Origin: Cupriavidus phytohabitans
GTDB taxonomy: Bacteria > Pseudomonadota > Gammaproteobacteria > Burkholderiales > Burkholderiaceae
Assembly (NCBI RefSeq): GCF_000426345.1
Contig: NZ_AUFE01000006.1
Span: 1 to 64,000 of the forward strand
Reading direction: 5' to 3'
DNA length: 64,000 bases
Shown: piece after piece, positions 35,689-44,801 of the stretch
How positions within the stretch are numbered: the first letter of the stretch is position 1
Layout of the letters: every line of letters starts with the position of its first letter
Program-made: the position numbers and the translations under genes
Notes under the pieces: generated by a model
Databases searched by the model: none
The model's input: only the letters and a program-made list of their open reading frames with translations
Told to the model about the DNA's origin: nothing

Positions 35689-36624
35689 TTATTCGAGGTT
35701 CTGGACCTGCTCGCGCATCTGCTCGATCAGCAGCTTGAGCTCCATCGAGGCATCGGCCAGCTCCTTGGCGGCGGCCTTGGAACCGAGCGTGTTGGCCTCG
35801 CGGTTCAGCTCCTGCATCATGAAGTCGAGGCGCTTGCCGACCTGCCCACCCTTCTTCAGGATATGGCGGGTCTCGTTCAGGTGTGCCTGCAGCCGCGACA
35901 GCTCTTCGGCGATATCGATGCGGATGCCGTAGACGGTGGCCTCCTGGCGGATGCGCTCGGCAATCTCGTCGCGGCTCATCGACGGCATGCCGGCGGGTGC
36001 GGCCAGGTTGAACGCTTCCTGCAGGCGCTCGGTCAGCTTCTGCTGGTGGTGCGCGATCAGCTGCGGGATCGCCGGCGTCAGGCGCTCGACGATCGCCAGC
36101 ATGGCGTCGACGCGCTCCATCAGCGTCGCCTTGAGCGCCTCGCCCTCGCGGCGGCGCGCTTCCAGCAGCTGGTCCAGCGCCTCGCGCGCGGCGCCGGTCA
36201 CGGCTTCGCGCAACGCTTCCTGCGACAGCTCGGGCTCGACCAGCACGCCCGGCCAGCGCAGGATCTCGCCCATGCGCAGCGTGCCGGCGCTGGGGAAGGT
36301 GCCGGCCACGGTGGTTTCCAGCGCGCGGATCTGCGACAGCAGGCCGTCATTGAGCGCCAGCGTGGCGCCGCCCGAATCGGTGCGCTGCAGGTTGATGCGG
36401 CATTCCAGCTTGCCGCGCGACAGCTCGGCCATCAGCATCTCGCGCAGCGCCGGCTCAAAGGCGCGGCACTCTTCCGGGGCCCGGAACAACAGGTCGAGGA
36501 AACGCGAATTGACAGTGCGGAATTCCACCGAAACGGAGGCGGTGCGCCCGCTCGGCTCGCCCTGTGCGTTGGTCAGTGGCGCCTGGCGCGTGGCCAGGCC
36601 ATAGCCTGTCATGCTGTGGATCAT
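35689..36624 (-). CDS. yicC: YicC family endoribonuclease
   Basis: A 311-residue YicC protein; ATG 36624 gives the characteristic MIHSMTGYG start. The conserved regions VSVEFRTVNSRFLDLLFRAPEE near 30 and the C-terminal GKRLDFMMQELNREANTLGSKAA near 265-290 are present. E. coli YicC has been described as a metal-dependent RNase linked to small-RNA decay. It precedes gmk on the same strand, as in many bacteria. The ribosome site is weak. The open frame to 36720 lacks protein-like character. Confidence 0.94.
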   Translation of the reverse strand: MIHSMTGYGLATRQAPLTNAQGEPSGRTASVSVEFRTVNSRFLDLLFRAPEECRAFEPALREMLMAELSRGKLECRINLQRTDSGGATLALNDGLLSQIRALETTVAGTFPSAGTLRMGEILRWPGVLVEPELSQEALREAVTGAAREALDQLLEARRREGEALKATLMERVDAMLAIVERLTPAIPQLIAHHQQKLTERLQEAFNLAAPAGMPSMSRDEIAERIRQEATVYGIRIDIAEELSRLQAHLNETRHILKKGGQVGKRLDFMMQELNREANTLGSKAAAKELADASMELKLLIEQMREQVQNLE

Positions 36625-36829
36625 TGGATGTTCTCGTGAGTGGAGGCGGCCCTGGGGCGATGGCGGCCCGCAGGCACCCTCCTCGAGCCTCCCGCAACCG
36701 CATCCCGGGAGCGCTCTCAAAACGTTGAAAGGAGGGCAACAATGCCCGTATTTGTGTTCTTTACAAGTGACCGATTAGCCCGGACAATCCGTTGGCAAAT
36801 CCGCGGAGGCAAATCCGGTCCCTATTCCC

Positions 36830-37867
36830 ATGACAGAGTCCAAGGGCACGACACAACTGAAGAGTGCACCGCTGCCCGTCGGCACGCTGTTGTCCAACTA
36901 TCGTATTGTAAAGAAGTTGGCCAGCGGGGGGTTCAGTTTCGTCTACCTGGCCACCGATGAAACCGGCGCGCCGGTCGCGATCAAGGAGTACCTGCCGTCG
37001 TCGCTGGCGCGGCGCAACCCGGGCGAGCTGATCCCCGTGGTGCCCGAGGAAAACGCCGCGGCATTCCGGCTCGGCCTGAAGTATTTCTTCGAAGAGGGCC
37101 GCTCGCTGGCCCGCATTTCCCATCCCAGCGTGGTGCGCGTGGTGAACTTCTTCCGCGAGAACGCCACGGTCTACATGGTGATGAACTACGAGCTGGGCAA
37201 GACGCTGCAGGAGCACGTGCTGGCGGCCCGGCAGCAGGGCCGCGCCAAGGTGCTGCGCGAGCATTTCATGCGCAAGGTCTTCCACGACCTGATGAGCGGC
37301 CTGCGCGAAGTGCATATCCACAAGCTGCTGCACCTGGACATCAAGCCCGGCAACATCTACCTGCGCGAGGACGAGTCGCCCATCCTGCTGGATTTCGGCG
37401 CCGCGCGGCAGACGCTGACCATGGAAGCGGCACGCTTCCAGCCAATGTACACGCCCGGCTTCGCCGCGCCCGAGCTGTACGGCAAGCATTCCGACCTGGG
37501 CCCCTGGACCGATATCTACAGCCTGGGCGCCACGCTTTATGCCTGCATGGCCGGGATGCCGCCGCAGGAAGCCAACCAGCGCGAGAAGGACGACCGCATG
37601 GGCGAGGCGCTGGTGCGGCTGCGCAGCAGCTACACCAACGGCCTGGTCGACCTGGTCGAATGGTGCCTGCGGCTGGCGCCGTCGGAGCGGCCGCAGAGCG
37701 TGTTCCGGCTGCAGAAGGAGCTGCGCGAGCAGACCAACGCGCTGAGCGAGCAGGCGCTGCTGGCGGCCGCGCCGCCGGCCCCTGCCGAGCGCCCTGCCCC
37801 CGCTTCGCGCTTCCTCACGCTGCTGCGCCGCCGCGACGAGCCGGCCCCCGGCGCAAGCGTAGAATAA
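36830..37867 (+). CDS. Eukaryote-like Ser/Thr protein kinase
   Basis: A 345-residue Hanks-type kinase. The glycine loop is LASGGFSFVYLA near residue 30, the ATP Lys is in VAIKEYL near 50, the catalytic loop HLDIKPGNIYL is near 166, and DFGAAR near 188. The APE-like motif FAAPELYG also looks intact, so it should be active. The C terminus (about 310-345) is Pro/Ala-rich with no transmembrane segment, so it is probably cytosolic. The catalytic loop has L in place of the usual R before D, a non-RD form. It forms a pair with the PP2C gene 55 bases downstream. Substrates are unknown. Confidence 0.93.
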   Translation: MTESKGTTQLKSAPLPVGTLLSNYRIVKKLASGGFSFVYLATDETGAPVAIKEYLPSSLARRNPGELIPVVPEENAAAFRLGLKYFFEEGRSLARISHPSVVRVVNFFRENATVYMVMNYELGKTLQEHVLAARQQGRAKVLREHFMRKVFHDLMSGLREVHIHKLLHLDIKPGNIYLREDESPILLDFGAARQTLTMEAARFQPMYTPGFAAPELYGKHSDLGPWTDIYSLGATLYACMAGMPPQEANQREKDDRMGEALVRLRSSYTNGLVDLVEWCLRLAPSERPQSVFRLQKELREQTNALSEQALLAAAPPAPAERPAPASRFLTLLRRRDEPAPGASVE

Positions 37868-37922
37868 ATCACAAATCGCGTCCGCCGTGGCGCGCTGACC
37901 TTACTGAATTTCCAAAGCCAAC

Positions 37923-38837
37923 ATGCGATTCTCTGTCTACCAGGAAAGCAGGAAAGGCGGCCGCCGCGTCAACCAGGACCGCATGGGCTATTGCTTCACG
38001 CGCGACGCGCTGCTGATGGTGCTGGCCGACGGGCTCGGCGGCCACGCGCACGGCGAAGTCGCGGCGCAGCAGGCGCTGCAGACGCTCGCGCGGCAGTTCC
38101 AGACCCAGGCGCGCCCGGCGATACGAAACCCCGCGGAGTTCCTGCAGGACACGATCATGCTGGCGCACCGCGAAATCCACCGCTACGCGGAAGCCAACCG
38201 GATGGCCGACGTGCCGCGCACCACGGTGGTCTGCTGCCTGGTCCAGCACGGCCAGGTCTACTGGGCCCATGCCGGCGACTCCCGCTATTACCTGCTGCGC
38301 AAGGGCCGCCTGCTGACGCGCACGCGCGACCATTCCAAGATCGAGAACCTGCTGCAGCAGGAACGCGTGCTGCCGATGCACGTGGCCAACCACCCTGAGC
38401 GCAACAAGCTCTACAACTGCCTGGGTTCGCCCAACCTGCCGCTGATCGACCTGGGCGGCCCGGTGCGGCTGGAGCCCGGCGATGTCGCCTTGCTCTGCTC
38501 CGACGGCCTGTGGGGGCCACTGGACGAGCAGGCGCTGGTCGACAAGCTGTCGCGGCTGTCGGTGGTGCAGGCGGTGCCGGCGCTGATCGAGCTGGCGCTG
38601 CAGAACGCCGGCGAAGGTGCCGACAACACCACCGGCATCGCCATGATGTGGGAGCTCGACAACAACGCCACCGGGCCGGATTCGGTGATGACCGATACGC
38701 TGCCGCTGAACGCGTTCACCACGTCGATCCTGGACCGCACCGGCACGGACAGCGACCTGCTGTCCGAGGAAGAGATCGAGCGCTCGATCGCCGAGATCCG
38801 CGCGGCCATCGACAAGACCAGCAACCTGATGCGCTGA
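37923..38837 (+). CDS. PP2C-family Ser/Thr protein phosphatase
   Basis: A 304-residue PPM/PP2C phosphatase that should reverse the action of the neighbouring kinase. Metal-binding motifs are intact: NQDR near residue 17, [12 protein letters not shown] near 35-46, [10 protein letters not shown] near 116, CSDGLWG near 196 and [11 protein letters not shown] near 234-244. The last 60 residues are acidic and Ser/Thr-rich and could be a regulatory tail. It is probably co-transcribed with the kinase and perhaps with rph (106-base gap). Confidence 0.94.
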   Translation: MRFSVYQESRKGGRRVNQDRMGYCFTRDALLMVLADGLGGHAHGEVAAQQALQTLARQFQTQARPAIRNPAEFLQDTIMLAHREIHRYAEANRMADVPRTTVVCCLVQHGQVYWAHAGDSRYYLLRKGRLLTRTRDHSKIENLLQQERVLPMHVANHPERNKLYNCLGSPNLPLIDLGGPVRLEPGDVALLCSDGLWGPLDEQALVDKLSRLSVVQAVPALIELALQNAGEGADNTTGIAMMWELDNNATGPDSVMTDTLPLNAFTTSILDRTGTDSDLLSEEEIERSIAEIRAAIDKTSNLMR

Positions 38838-38943
38838 CCTGCCCCCCCACGGCCTTTGTCGCTCGTCGCGCGCCGGTATGCAGCGCGCGCGGGCCGGCGG
38901 CGGTAGAATCGCGGTCTCTCCCCGATTCCGACCCGAACATCCC

Positions 38944-39663
38944 ATGCGACCCAGCGGCCGCGCAGCCGATGCGCTGCGTTCCATCAGCCTTATCCGCCAC
39001 TACACCCGCCACGCCGAGGGCTCCGTCCTCTGTGCCTTTGGCGACACCAAGGTGCTCTGCACCGCCAGCGTGCTGGCCAAGGTGCCGCCGCACAAGAAAG
39101 GCAGCGGCGAGGGCTGGGTTACGGCCGAATACGGCATGCTGCCCCGCGCCACCCACACCCGCTCGGACCGCGAGGCCGCGCGCGGCAAGCAGACCGGGCG
39201 CACGCAGGAAATCCAGCGCCTGATCGGCCGGGCCATGCGCTCGGTGTTCGACCTCGCGGCGCTGGGCGAGTACACCATCCACCTCGACTGCGACGTGCTG
39301 CAGGCCGACGGCGGCACCCGCACCGCGGCCATCACCGGCGCCTTTGTCGCCGCGCACGACGCGGTCGCCACCATGCTGCGCGATGGCCTGATCGCCGCCA
39401 GCCCGATCCGCGACCACGTGGCCGCGGTCTCGGTCGGCATGGTCGACGGCGTGCCGGTGCTCGACCTGGACTACGCCGAGGACAGCAGCTGCGACACCGA
39501 CATGAACGTGGTCATGACCGGCAGCGGCGGCTTTGTCGAGGTACAGGGCACTGCCGAAGGCGCGCCTTTCAGCCGCGCCGACCTCGACGCCATGACGCGC
39601 CTGGCGGAAGCCGGCATTGCCCGCCTGGTGCAGCACCAGCGCGAAGCGCTCGGCCTGGCCTGA
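38944..39663 (+). CDS. rph: Ribonuclease PH
   Basis: A 239-residue phosphorolytic 3'-5' exoribonuclease that trims tRNA 3' ends. It begins [16 protein letters not shown]; the catalytic/phosphate-binding regions [27 protein letters not shown] near 75-100 and [15 protein letters not shown] near 180-195 are intact. ATG 38944 matches family starts, and the frame to 38878 is an artefact. rdgB follows after 12 bases, the usual rph-rdgB pairing. Confidence 0.97.
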   Translation: MRPSGRAADALRSISLIRHYTRHAEGSVLCAFGDTKVLCTASVLAKVPPHKKGSGEGWVTAEYGMLPRATHTRSDREAARGKQTGRTQEIQRLIGRAMRSVFDLAALGEYTIHLDCDVLQADGGTRTAAITGAFVAAHDAVATMLRDGLIAASPIRDHVAAVSVGMVDGVPVLDLDYAEDSSCDTDMNVVMTGSGGFVEVQGTAEGAPFSRADLDAMTRLAEAGIARLVQHQREALGLA

Positions 39664-39675
39664 CAGGATCCGACC

Positions 39676-40293
39676 ATGCAACGACTGGTACTGGCCTCCA
39701 ACAACCCCGGCAAGCTGCGCGAATTCGGCACGCTGCTGGCCCCCCTCGGCTTCGATGTGGTGCCGCAGGGCGACCTGGGCATTCCCGAGGCCGAAGAACC
39801 CTTCGTCACCTTTGTCGAGAACGCGCTGACCAAGGCGCGCCACGCCAGCCGGCTGTCCGGCCTGCCCGCGCTGGCCGATGATTCCGGCATCAGCGCGCGC
39901 GCGCTCGGCGGCGCACCGGGCGTCTATTCGGCGCGCTACGCGCAGATGGCCGGCAAGCCCAGGTCGGATGCGGCCAACAACGCGCACCTGGTGTCGCAAC
40001 TGGCCGGCAAGCTGGACCGCCACGCGCACTATTACTGCGTGCTGGTGTTGGTGCGCCATGCCGAGGATCCCTGCCCGCTGATTGCCGAGGGCGTGTGGCA
40101 TGGCGAGGTCGTCGACGCGCCCCGCGGCGCGGGCGGCTTTGGCTACGATCCGCATTTCCTGCTGCCGGGGCTGGGCAAGACTGCCGCCGAGCTGTCGGCA
40201 GAAGAGAAGAACGCGGTCAGCCACCGCGCGCAGGCGCTGCGTGCACTGGTGGCCAGGCTGCAGGCCGATGCCGCGCAGCGCAGCAGCCGATGA
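39676..40293 (+). CDS. rdgB: RdgB/HAM1-family non-canonical purine NTP pyrophosphatase
   Basis: A 205-residue dITP/XTP pyrophosphatase that removes deaminated purine nucleotides from the pool. Typical motifs are LASNNPGKLREF near residue 6, TFVENALTKARHAS near 45, ALADDSGISARALGGAPGVYSARYA near 64-89 and GGFGYDPHFLLPG near 153. The catalytic Asp is in the DDSG motif. It overlaps the hemW start by ATGA, so the two are translationally coupled. Confidence 0.96.
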   Translation: MQRLVLASNNPGKLREFGTLLAPLGFDVVPQGDLGIPEAEEPFVTFVENALTKARHASRLSGLPALADDSGISARALGGAPGVYSARYAQMAGKPRSDAANNAHLVSQLAGKLDRHAHYYCVLVLVRHAEDPCPLIAEGVWHGEVVDAPRGAGGFGYDPHFLLPGLGKTAAELSAEEKNAVSHRAQALRALVARLQADAAQRSSR

Positions 40294-41534
40294 TCCCGAT
40301 CGTACCGGCCGGCAGCGCGCCGTCCGCCGCTTCTCCCACCGACAGCAAGCAGCTGTGGCTCAAACCCGGGCAGATCAGCCTGCCCGGCTCGCCGCCGCTG
40401 TCGCTGTACGTGCATATCCCGTGGTGCGTGCGCAAGTGCCCGTATTGCGATTTCAATTCGCACGCGGCGCCGGGCGCCGACAACCATGAGATCCCGGAAG
40501 AGCTCTACCTGGACGCGCTGCGCGCGGACCTGGAGCAGTCGCTGCCGCTGGTGTGGGGCCGTCCCGTGCATACCGTCTTTATCGGCGGCGGCACGCCCAG
40601 CCTGCTGTCGGCCGCCGGTATGGACCGGCTGCTGTCCGATCTCCGCGCCTTGCTGCCTCTCGATGCCGACGCCGAGATCACGATGGAGGCCAATCCCGGC
40701 ACCTTCGAGGCCGACAAGTTCGCCAGTTACCGCGCCAGCGGCATCAACCGGCTGTCGATCGGCATCCAGAGCTTCAACGACCGGCACCTGGAGGCACTTG
40801 GGCGCATCCATGGCGGCGCCGAGGCGCGCAAGGCGATCGATATCGCGCAGGCGAGCTTCGACAACATCAATCTCGACGTCATGTACGCCCTGCCCGGGCA
40901 GACGCTGGACGAATGCCGGCAGGATCTGGAGGCCGCGCTGTCGTACGGCACCACGCACCTGTCGCTGTACCACCTGACGCTGGAGCCAAACACGCTGTTC
41001 GCCAAATTCCCGCCCGCGCTGCCGGACGACGACAGCGCGTACGAGATGCAGGACCTGATCGAGGCACGCACCGGCGAGGCGGGCTATCGCCACTACGAGA
41101 CGTCGGCCTATGCCAGGCCGCATCGCGAGGCGCGCCACAATCTCAACTACTGGCGCTTCGGCGATTACCTCGGCATCGGCGCGGGCGCGCACGGCAAGCT
41201 GTCGTTCCCGCACCGCATCGTGCGCCAGATGCGGCACAAGCATCCGGCCACCTACATGGCGCAAGCGCTCGCGGGCAACGCCGTGCAGGAAGCGCGCGAC
41301 GTGAGCGCCGATGAGCTGCCGTTCGAGTTCATGCTCAATGCGCTGCGCCTCACCGAGGGCGTGCCGGCATCGAGCTTCCAGGACTACACCGGGCTGCCGC
41401 TGCGTACCATCAGCAAGCAACTCGCCGAAGCCGAGAAGAAGGGACTGCTGGAAGCGGACCTGACGACCATCCGGCCGACGGAACTGGGGCGGCGCTTTCT
41501 CAATGACTTGCAGGAGATGTTCCTGAAGGATTGA
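40290..41534 (+). CDS. hemW: HemW radical SAM heme chaperone
   Basis: A 414-residue radical SAM protein. The cluster motif is CVRKCPYC, CxxxCxxC, without the extra Cys of true HemN oxygen-independent coproporphyrinogen oxidases, so HemW (heme chaperone) is the better call. IGGGTPS near residue 90, EANPGTFE near 127, GIQSFND near 152 and GAGAHGK near 302 are as expected. The C-terminal HemN domain ends with ADLTTIRPTELGRRFLNDLQEMFL. A frame extending upstream to 40095 is ignored in favour of ATG 40290, which overlaps the rdgB stop. Confidence 0.94.
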   Translation: MIPIVPAGSAPSAASPTDSKQLWLKPGQISLPGSPPLSLYVHIPWCVRKCPYCDFNSHAAPGADNHEIPEELYLDALRADLEQSLPLVWGRPVHTVFIGGGTPSLLSAAGMDRLLSDLRALLPLDADAEITMEANPGTFEADKFASYRASGINRLSIGIQSFNDRHLEALGRIHGGAEARKAIDIAQASFDNINLDVMYALPGQTLDECRQDLEAALSYGTTHLSLYHLTLEPNTLFAKFPPALPDDDSAYEMQDLIEARTGEAGYRHYETSAYARPHREARHNLNYWRFGDYLGIGAGAHGKLSFPHRIVRQMRHKHPATYMAQALAGNAVQEARDVSADELPFEFMLNALRLTEGVPASSFQDYTGLPLRTISKQLAEAEKKGLLEADLTTIRPTELGRRFLNDLQEMFLKD

Positions 41535-41563
41535 GTTGTGGACGCAGAGGCGTCACAAAAGAC

Positions 41564-41591
41564 AAAGGCCACGCAATCGCGTGGCCTTTGC
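41564..41591. terminator. Bidirectional terminator, hemW / glycine-zipper lipoprotein
   Basis: AAAGGCCACGC pairs perfectly with GCGTGGCCTTT around AATC (11 bp), with A and T tracts on the outer sides. It lies between convergent genes. Confidence 0.88.
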
Positions 41592-41613
41592 CGTTCCGAA
41601 CGGGAGGTCAGCG

Positions 41614-42120
41614 TCAGTACGGCGTCGCCATATCGTTGGCTACGCGTGCACGCATGCCGACCTGCAGGTTGCCCAGGCTCGACTGCGTCACGGTCGCCAC
41701 GCGGCCATCATCCAGGCGCACGTTGACGCGATACGCGTTCTGCGTATTGCTGCCCGCACGCTTCTCGATCTGGTTGCCCGCCACCGCGCCGACCACGGCA
41801 CCGCCGATGGTGGCCGCGGTCTGCCCGCGCCCGCCGCCGATCTGGTGGCCCAGCAGGCCGCCGGCGGCACCGCCGATGACCGTGCCGAGCAGGCCCGAGC
41901 TGTTTTGCGTGGCAGTGATCGGCTCGATCGATTCAACGCGGCCGTAGTACACCGAGCCGGCAGGCGCCTGCGTGGTGTTGGGGGTCTGGTAGCCCGGAGG
42001 CGGCGCCGTGTTGTATCCGGTATTGCTGTAGCCGCCGTTATACGGCGCAGCACAACCAGCCAGCACCGCCACCGCGGTAGCTGCCGGCAGGAACAGCCAT
42101 TTCTTGCTTTGCATTCGCAT
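41614..42120 (-). CDS. Glycine-zipper 2TM lipoprotein (SlyB/Rick_17kDa-like)
   Basis: A 168-residue outer-membrane-type lipoprotein. The signal peptide ends in VLAGC near residue 23. A Tyr/Asn/Pro-rich linker leads to the glycine-zipper pair GLLGTVIGGAAGGLLGHQIGGG and TAATIGGAVVGAVAGNQIEKR near 75-120, then a C-terminal beta-rich domain (YRVNVRLDDGRVATVTQ). Such proteins stabilise the envelope. The start is ATG 42120 with GAGGAG eight bases upstream. The longer frame to 42231 lacks a sensible signal peptide. Confidence 0.88.
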   Translation of the reverse strand: MRMQSKKWLFLPAATAVAVLAGCAAPYNGGYSNTGYNTAPPPGYQTPNTTQAPAGSVYYGRVESIEPITATQNSSGLLGTVIGGAAGGLLGHQIGGGRGQTAATIGGAVVGAVAGNQIEKRAGSNTQNAYRVNVRLDDGRVATVTQSSLGNLQVGMRARVANDMATPY

Positions 42121-42321
42121 ATTGAGTTCTCCTCTGTTGCCAGTCGAAGCCGGGATTGCGGCACACACACCGCGCCCGAGCACTCCAATATGAGCGACGA
42201 CCACATGTGAAGGTTCCGCAATGTCAGACACACGCCGACAGCCGCAGGCGGCAGTGTGGCAGGAAGCTTACGCATGCACGTTCACCGCAGCGCAACGCCA
42301 CCCGCTGCCACGCAGGCCTTG

Positions 42322-42392
42322 TATAATGCGCGGCCTGACCGTCAGATCGATGGCAACAAGGCGCCGAAGGATCCGCCCTTTCGCGCTACAAT
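42322..42392 (+). promoter_or_regulatory. Two -10-like elements before tRNA-Ser
   Basis: TATAAT at 42322-42327 and TACAAT at 42387-42392. The second is 14 bases before the tRNA and is the more likely start. No good -35 at normal spacing for either. Confidence 0.45.
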
Positions 42393-42405
42393 GCCCGCAC
42401 TTTCC

Positions 42406-42495
42406 GGAAGCGTGGCCGAGTGGTTTAAGGCAGCAGTCTTGAAAACTGCCGATGGGGTGACCCATCCGTGAGTTCGAATCTCACCGCTTCCGCCA
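42406..42495 (+). tRNA. tRNA-Ser (anticodon TGA)
   Basis: A 90-base class II tRNA with encoded CCA. GGAAGCG pairs with CGCTTCC, the anticodon loop is CTTGAAA, and the long variable arm (GATGGGGTGACCCATC region) is typical of serine tRNAs. Confidence 0.97.
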
Positions 42496-42503
42496 GACAG
42501 CAA

Positions 42504-42540
42504 GACGGCCCGCACCAGGCAACCGGTGCGGGCCGTCTTT
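42504..42540. terminator. Strong terminator after tRNA-Ser
   Basis: A 13-bp perfect stem GACGGCCCGCACC / GGTGCGGGCCGTC, then TTTATTT. It also lies at the 3' side of the minus-strand HExxH gene, whose stop is inside its T-run. Confidence 0.9.
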
Positions 42541-42913
42541 ATTTGGGCGAGCCTTCCGGACACTGCGTCAGCAACCGGTAGGCTTCCGCCTCAGAAATCT
42601 TCAGCCGGTACTTCTGGGCCAGCACGCGCGCAAAGGCATGCGCCGAGTCCGGGTGGCAGTACCGCAACTGCTCCCGGTACGCCTCCACTTCATAGCGCAA
42701 CCGCCAGCGCCGGCTGGCGAGATACAGCACGCCCATCAGCCCCCAGCTGCGCCAGAACTGGCGCACATGGACTTTTTCGTGTTCGATCAGCGCCTCATCG
42801 GCACCGGGCCGCAGCAGGATCAGCGGACCGGGCGTAAAGCCGTCAAACCCGCGCGGGATCAGCCAGCGGGTTTCGACAACCAGACAGAGCGGGGAGCGGC
42901 AGTAGCGGAGCAT
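42539..42913 (-). CDS. Small protein with an HExxH motif
   Basis: A 124-residue protein I do not recognise by name. It contains EHEKVHVRQFW near residues 44-54, an HExxH zinc-metalloprotease-like motif, and RYEVEAYREQLRY about 25 residues later, where a Glu could be a third metal ligand. The segment WGLMGVLYLASRRW between them is hydrophobic. The layout resembles a stripped-down HExxH peptidase, but protease activity is not shown. It lies between tRNA-Ser and the ABC importer genes, with a weak ribosome site. Confidence 0.7.
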   Translation of the reverse strand: MLRYCRSPLCLVVETRWLIPRGFDGFTPGPLILLRPGADEALIEHEKVHVRQFWRSWGLMGVLYLASRRWRLRYEVEAYREQLRYCHPDSAHAFARVLAQKYRLKISEAEAYRLLTQCPEGSPK

Positions 42914-42968
42914 GCGTCAAGCATAGCCCGGATGCTCGCGCTCTGCCTCGCCCTACCTTGCGCTGCGC

Positions 42969-44144
42969 TCAGGCCGCCGCGCGCAGCGGCGCCGGCGCGG
43001 CAGCCGTTGGCATCTCCACCGCCGCCTGGCCGCGCGAACGGCCCGAGCTGAGGTAGCCCGCGATCGATTCCTGCGTCACTTCGCCCAGGTAGTCACCATC
43101 CGCACCCATCACCGGCAGCCAGCTGGTGTTGTGCTGGTACATGCGCGACAGCACGATGCGCAGGTGCTCGTCGGACGCCGCGGTCACCGCGAACGGGCGC
43201 ACCACCTCGCTGCACACGCCCTTGCCGGAGCGGGCGTCGCGGCGCGTCACATAGCCCACCGCGCGCTGCGCGTCGTCCACTACCGGCAGGTGGCGCACGT
43301 CGGCATCGTCCATCACGCCCAGCGCCTCGGCCAGCGGCATGTCGGGGCGGCAGCTCGGCGGCATGGTGGCGGCATCGCCGGCGCGCACCAGCAGCAGGCG
43401 CTTGAGCGTGTTGTCGTGGCCGACGAAGGCCTGCACGAACTCATCGGCCGGATGGGCCAGCAGCGCGTCGGGGTGGTCGAACTGCACCAGCTTGCCGCTG
43501 CGGAACACCGCCACCTTGTCGGCCAGCTTGATGGCTTCGTCGATATCGTGCGAGACCATGATCACGGTCTTGCCGAGCTGGCGCTGCATCTGCAGGAACT
43601 CGTTCTGGATGCTCTCGCGATTGATCGGATCGACCGCGCCGAAGGGCTCGTCCATCAGCAGTACCGGCGCATCGGCCGCCAGCGCGCGGATCACGCCGAT
43701 GCGCTGCTGCTGCCCACCCGACAGTTCGCGCGGATAGCGGCCGAGCATCAGGTTGGGATCGAGCTGCACCATCGCCATCAGTTCGCGCGCGCGCTCGCGG
43801 CATTGCTTCTTGTCCCAGCCGAGCAGGCGCGGCACGACCATGATGTTCTCTTCGATGGTCATGTTGGGAAACAGGCCGATCTGCTGGATCACGTAGCCGA
43901 TCTTGCGGCGCAGGGCCACGCCGTCGATGCCGCGCGTGTCCTCGCCCTCGATGCGCACCGTGCCCGACGTCGGCTCGATCAGGCGGTTGATCATCTTCAG
44001 CGTGGTGGTCTTGCCGCAGCCCGACGGGCCCAGGAAGACGCAGATCTCGCCGTTCGGCACCGTCAGCGACACGGCGTCGACGGCGCGCACTTCAGTGCCG
44101 TCTTTCTGCTGGAAGGACTTGGTGAGTTGGTCGAGTTCGATCAT
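42969..44144 (-). CDS. Osmoprotectant-type ABC importer, ATP-binding protein
   Basis: A 391-residue ATPase of the glycine betaine/carnitine/choline (OpuC/ProV) type, which powers import of compatible solutes. Walker A GPSGCGKTT near residue 39, signature LSGGQQQR near 140 and Walker B VLLMDEPFGAVDP near 157. Two CBS-like segments follow (about 265-360), usually linked to ionic-strength sensing. The start ATG 44144 overlaps the permease stop (ATGA), so it is the last gene of the minus-strand operon. The exact substrate is not readable. Confidence 0.92.
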   Translation of the reverse strand: MIELDQLTKSFQQKDGTEVRAVDAVSLTVPNGEICVFLGPSGCGKTTTLKMINRLIEPTSGTVRIEGEDTRGIDGVALRRKIGYVIQQIGLFPNMTIEENIMVVPRLLGWDKKQCRERARELMAMVQLDPNLMLGRYPRELSGGQQQRIGVIRALAADAPVLLMDEPFGAVDPINRESIQNEFLQMQRQLGKTVIMVSHDIDEAIKLADKVAVFRSGKLVQFDHPDALLAHPADEFVQAFVGHDNTLKRLLLVRAGDAATMPPSCRPDMPLAEALGVMDDADVRHLPVVDDAQRAVGYVTRRDARSGKGVCSEVVRPFAVTAASDEHLRIVLSRMYQHNTSWLPVMGADGDYLGEVTQESIAGYLSSGRSRGQAAVEMPTAAAPAPLRAAA

Positions 44145-44791
44145 AGACGGATCCCCTTCGGCGTCAGCACCCGCTGCAACCACTGCAGGAAGGCGTCCGC
44201 CACGATGGCGAGCAGGCTGACCAGGACCGCGCCCACGGCCAGCTTGCTCATGTTGCTCTGGCTGATCGCCTGCAGGATCAGCACCCCAAGGCCACCCGCG
44301 CCGATGATGGCGGCAATGGTGGCAACCCCGATATTCATCACCACGGCGGTACGCACGCCGCCGAGGATCACCGGCACGGCCAGCGGCAGGTCGACCAGCC
44401 GCATGCGTTGCCAGGTGGTCATGCCGATGCCGCGGCCCGCTTCCTGGATGCCGGGGTCGACATTGGCCAGCGCGGTGTAGGTGTTGCGCATGATCGGCAG
44501 CAGCGAGTACAGGAACACCGCCGTCACCGCCGGCACGTAGCCGAGCGCGTGGCCGAAGCGCGCGAAGATCGGGATCATCAGCCCGAACAGCGCGATCGAC
44601 GGCAGCGTCAGCACGATGGTGGCCAGCGCCAGCAGCGGCGTGGCCAGCGCGCGGAAGCGCGTGATCACGATGCCCAGCGGCACCCCGATCAGGATCGCCA
44701 GGCCCACCGCCGAACCGACCAGCGCGAGATGCTCGCCGGTCATTTTCAGCAGCGTGGGCCAGCTGTGTTGCAGGTAAGCAAATAGGTCCAT
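44141..44791 (-). CDS. Osmoprotectant-type ABC importer, permease (OpuCB-like)
   Basis: A 216-residue inner-membrane permease. About five transmembrane segments are visible, and the ATPase-contact (EAA) loop is EAGRGIGMTTWQRMRLVDLPLAVPVILGG near residue 117-145. ATG 44791 has GAGGAC seven bases upstream and is preferred over TTG 44797. It overlaps the ATPase gene by four bases and follows the binding-protein gene by 10 bases. Confidence 0.92.
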   Translation of the reverse strand: MDLFAYLQHSWPTLLKMTGEHLALVGSAVGLAILIGVPLGIVITRFRALATPLLALATIVLTLPSIALFGLMIPIFARFGHALGYVPAVTAVFLYSLLPIMRNTYTALANVDPGIQEAGRGIGMTTWQRMRLVDLPLAVPVILGGVRTAVVMNIGVATIAAIIGAGGLGVLILQAISQSNMSKLAVGAVLVSLLAIVADAFLQWLQRVLTPKGIRL

Positions 44792-44801
44792 TCGCAAGTC
44801 C

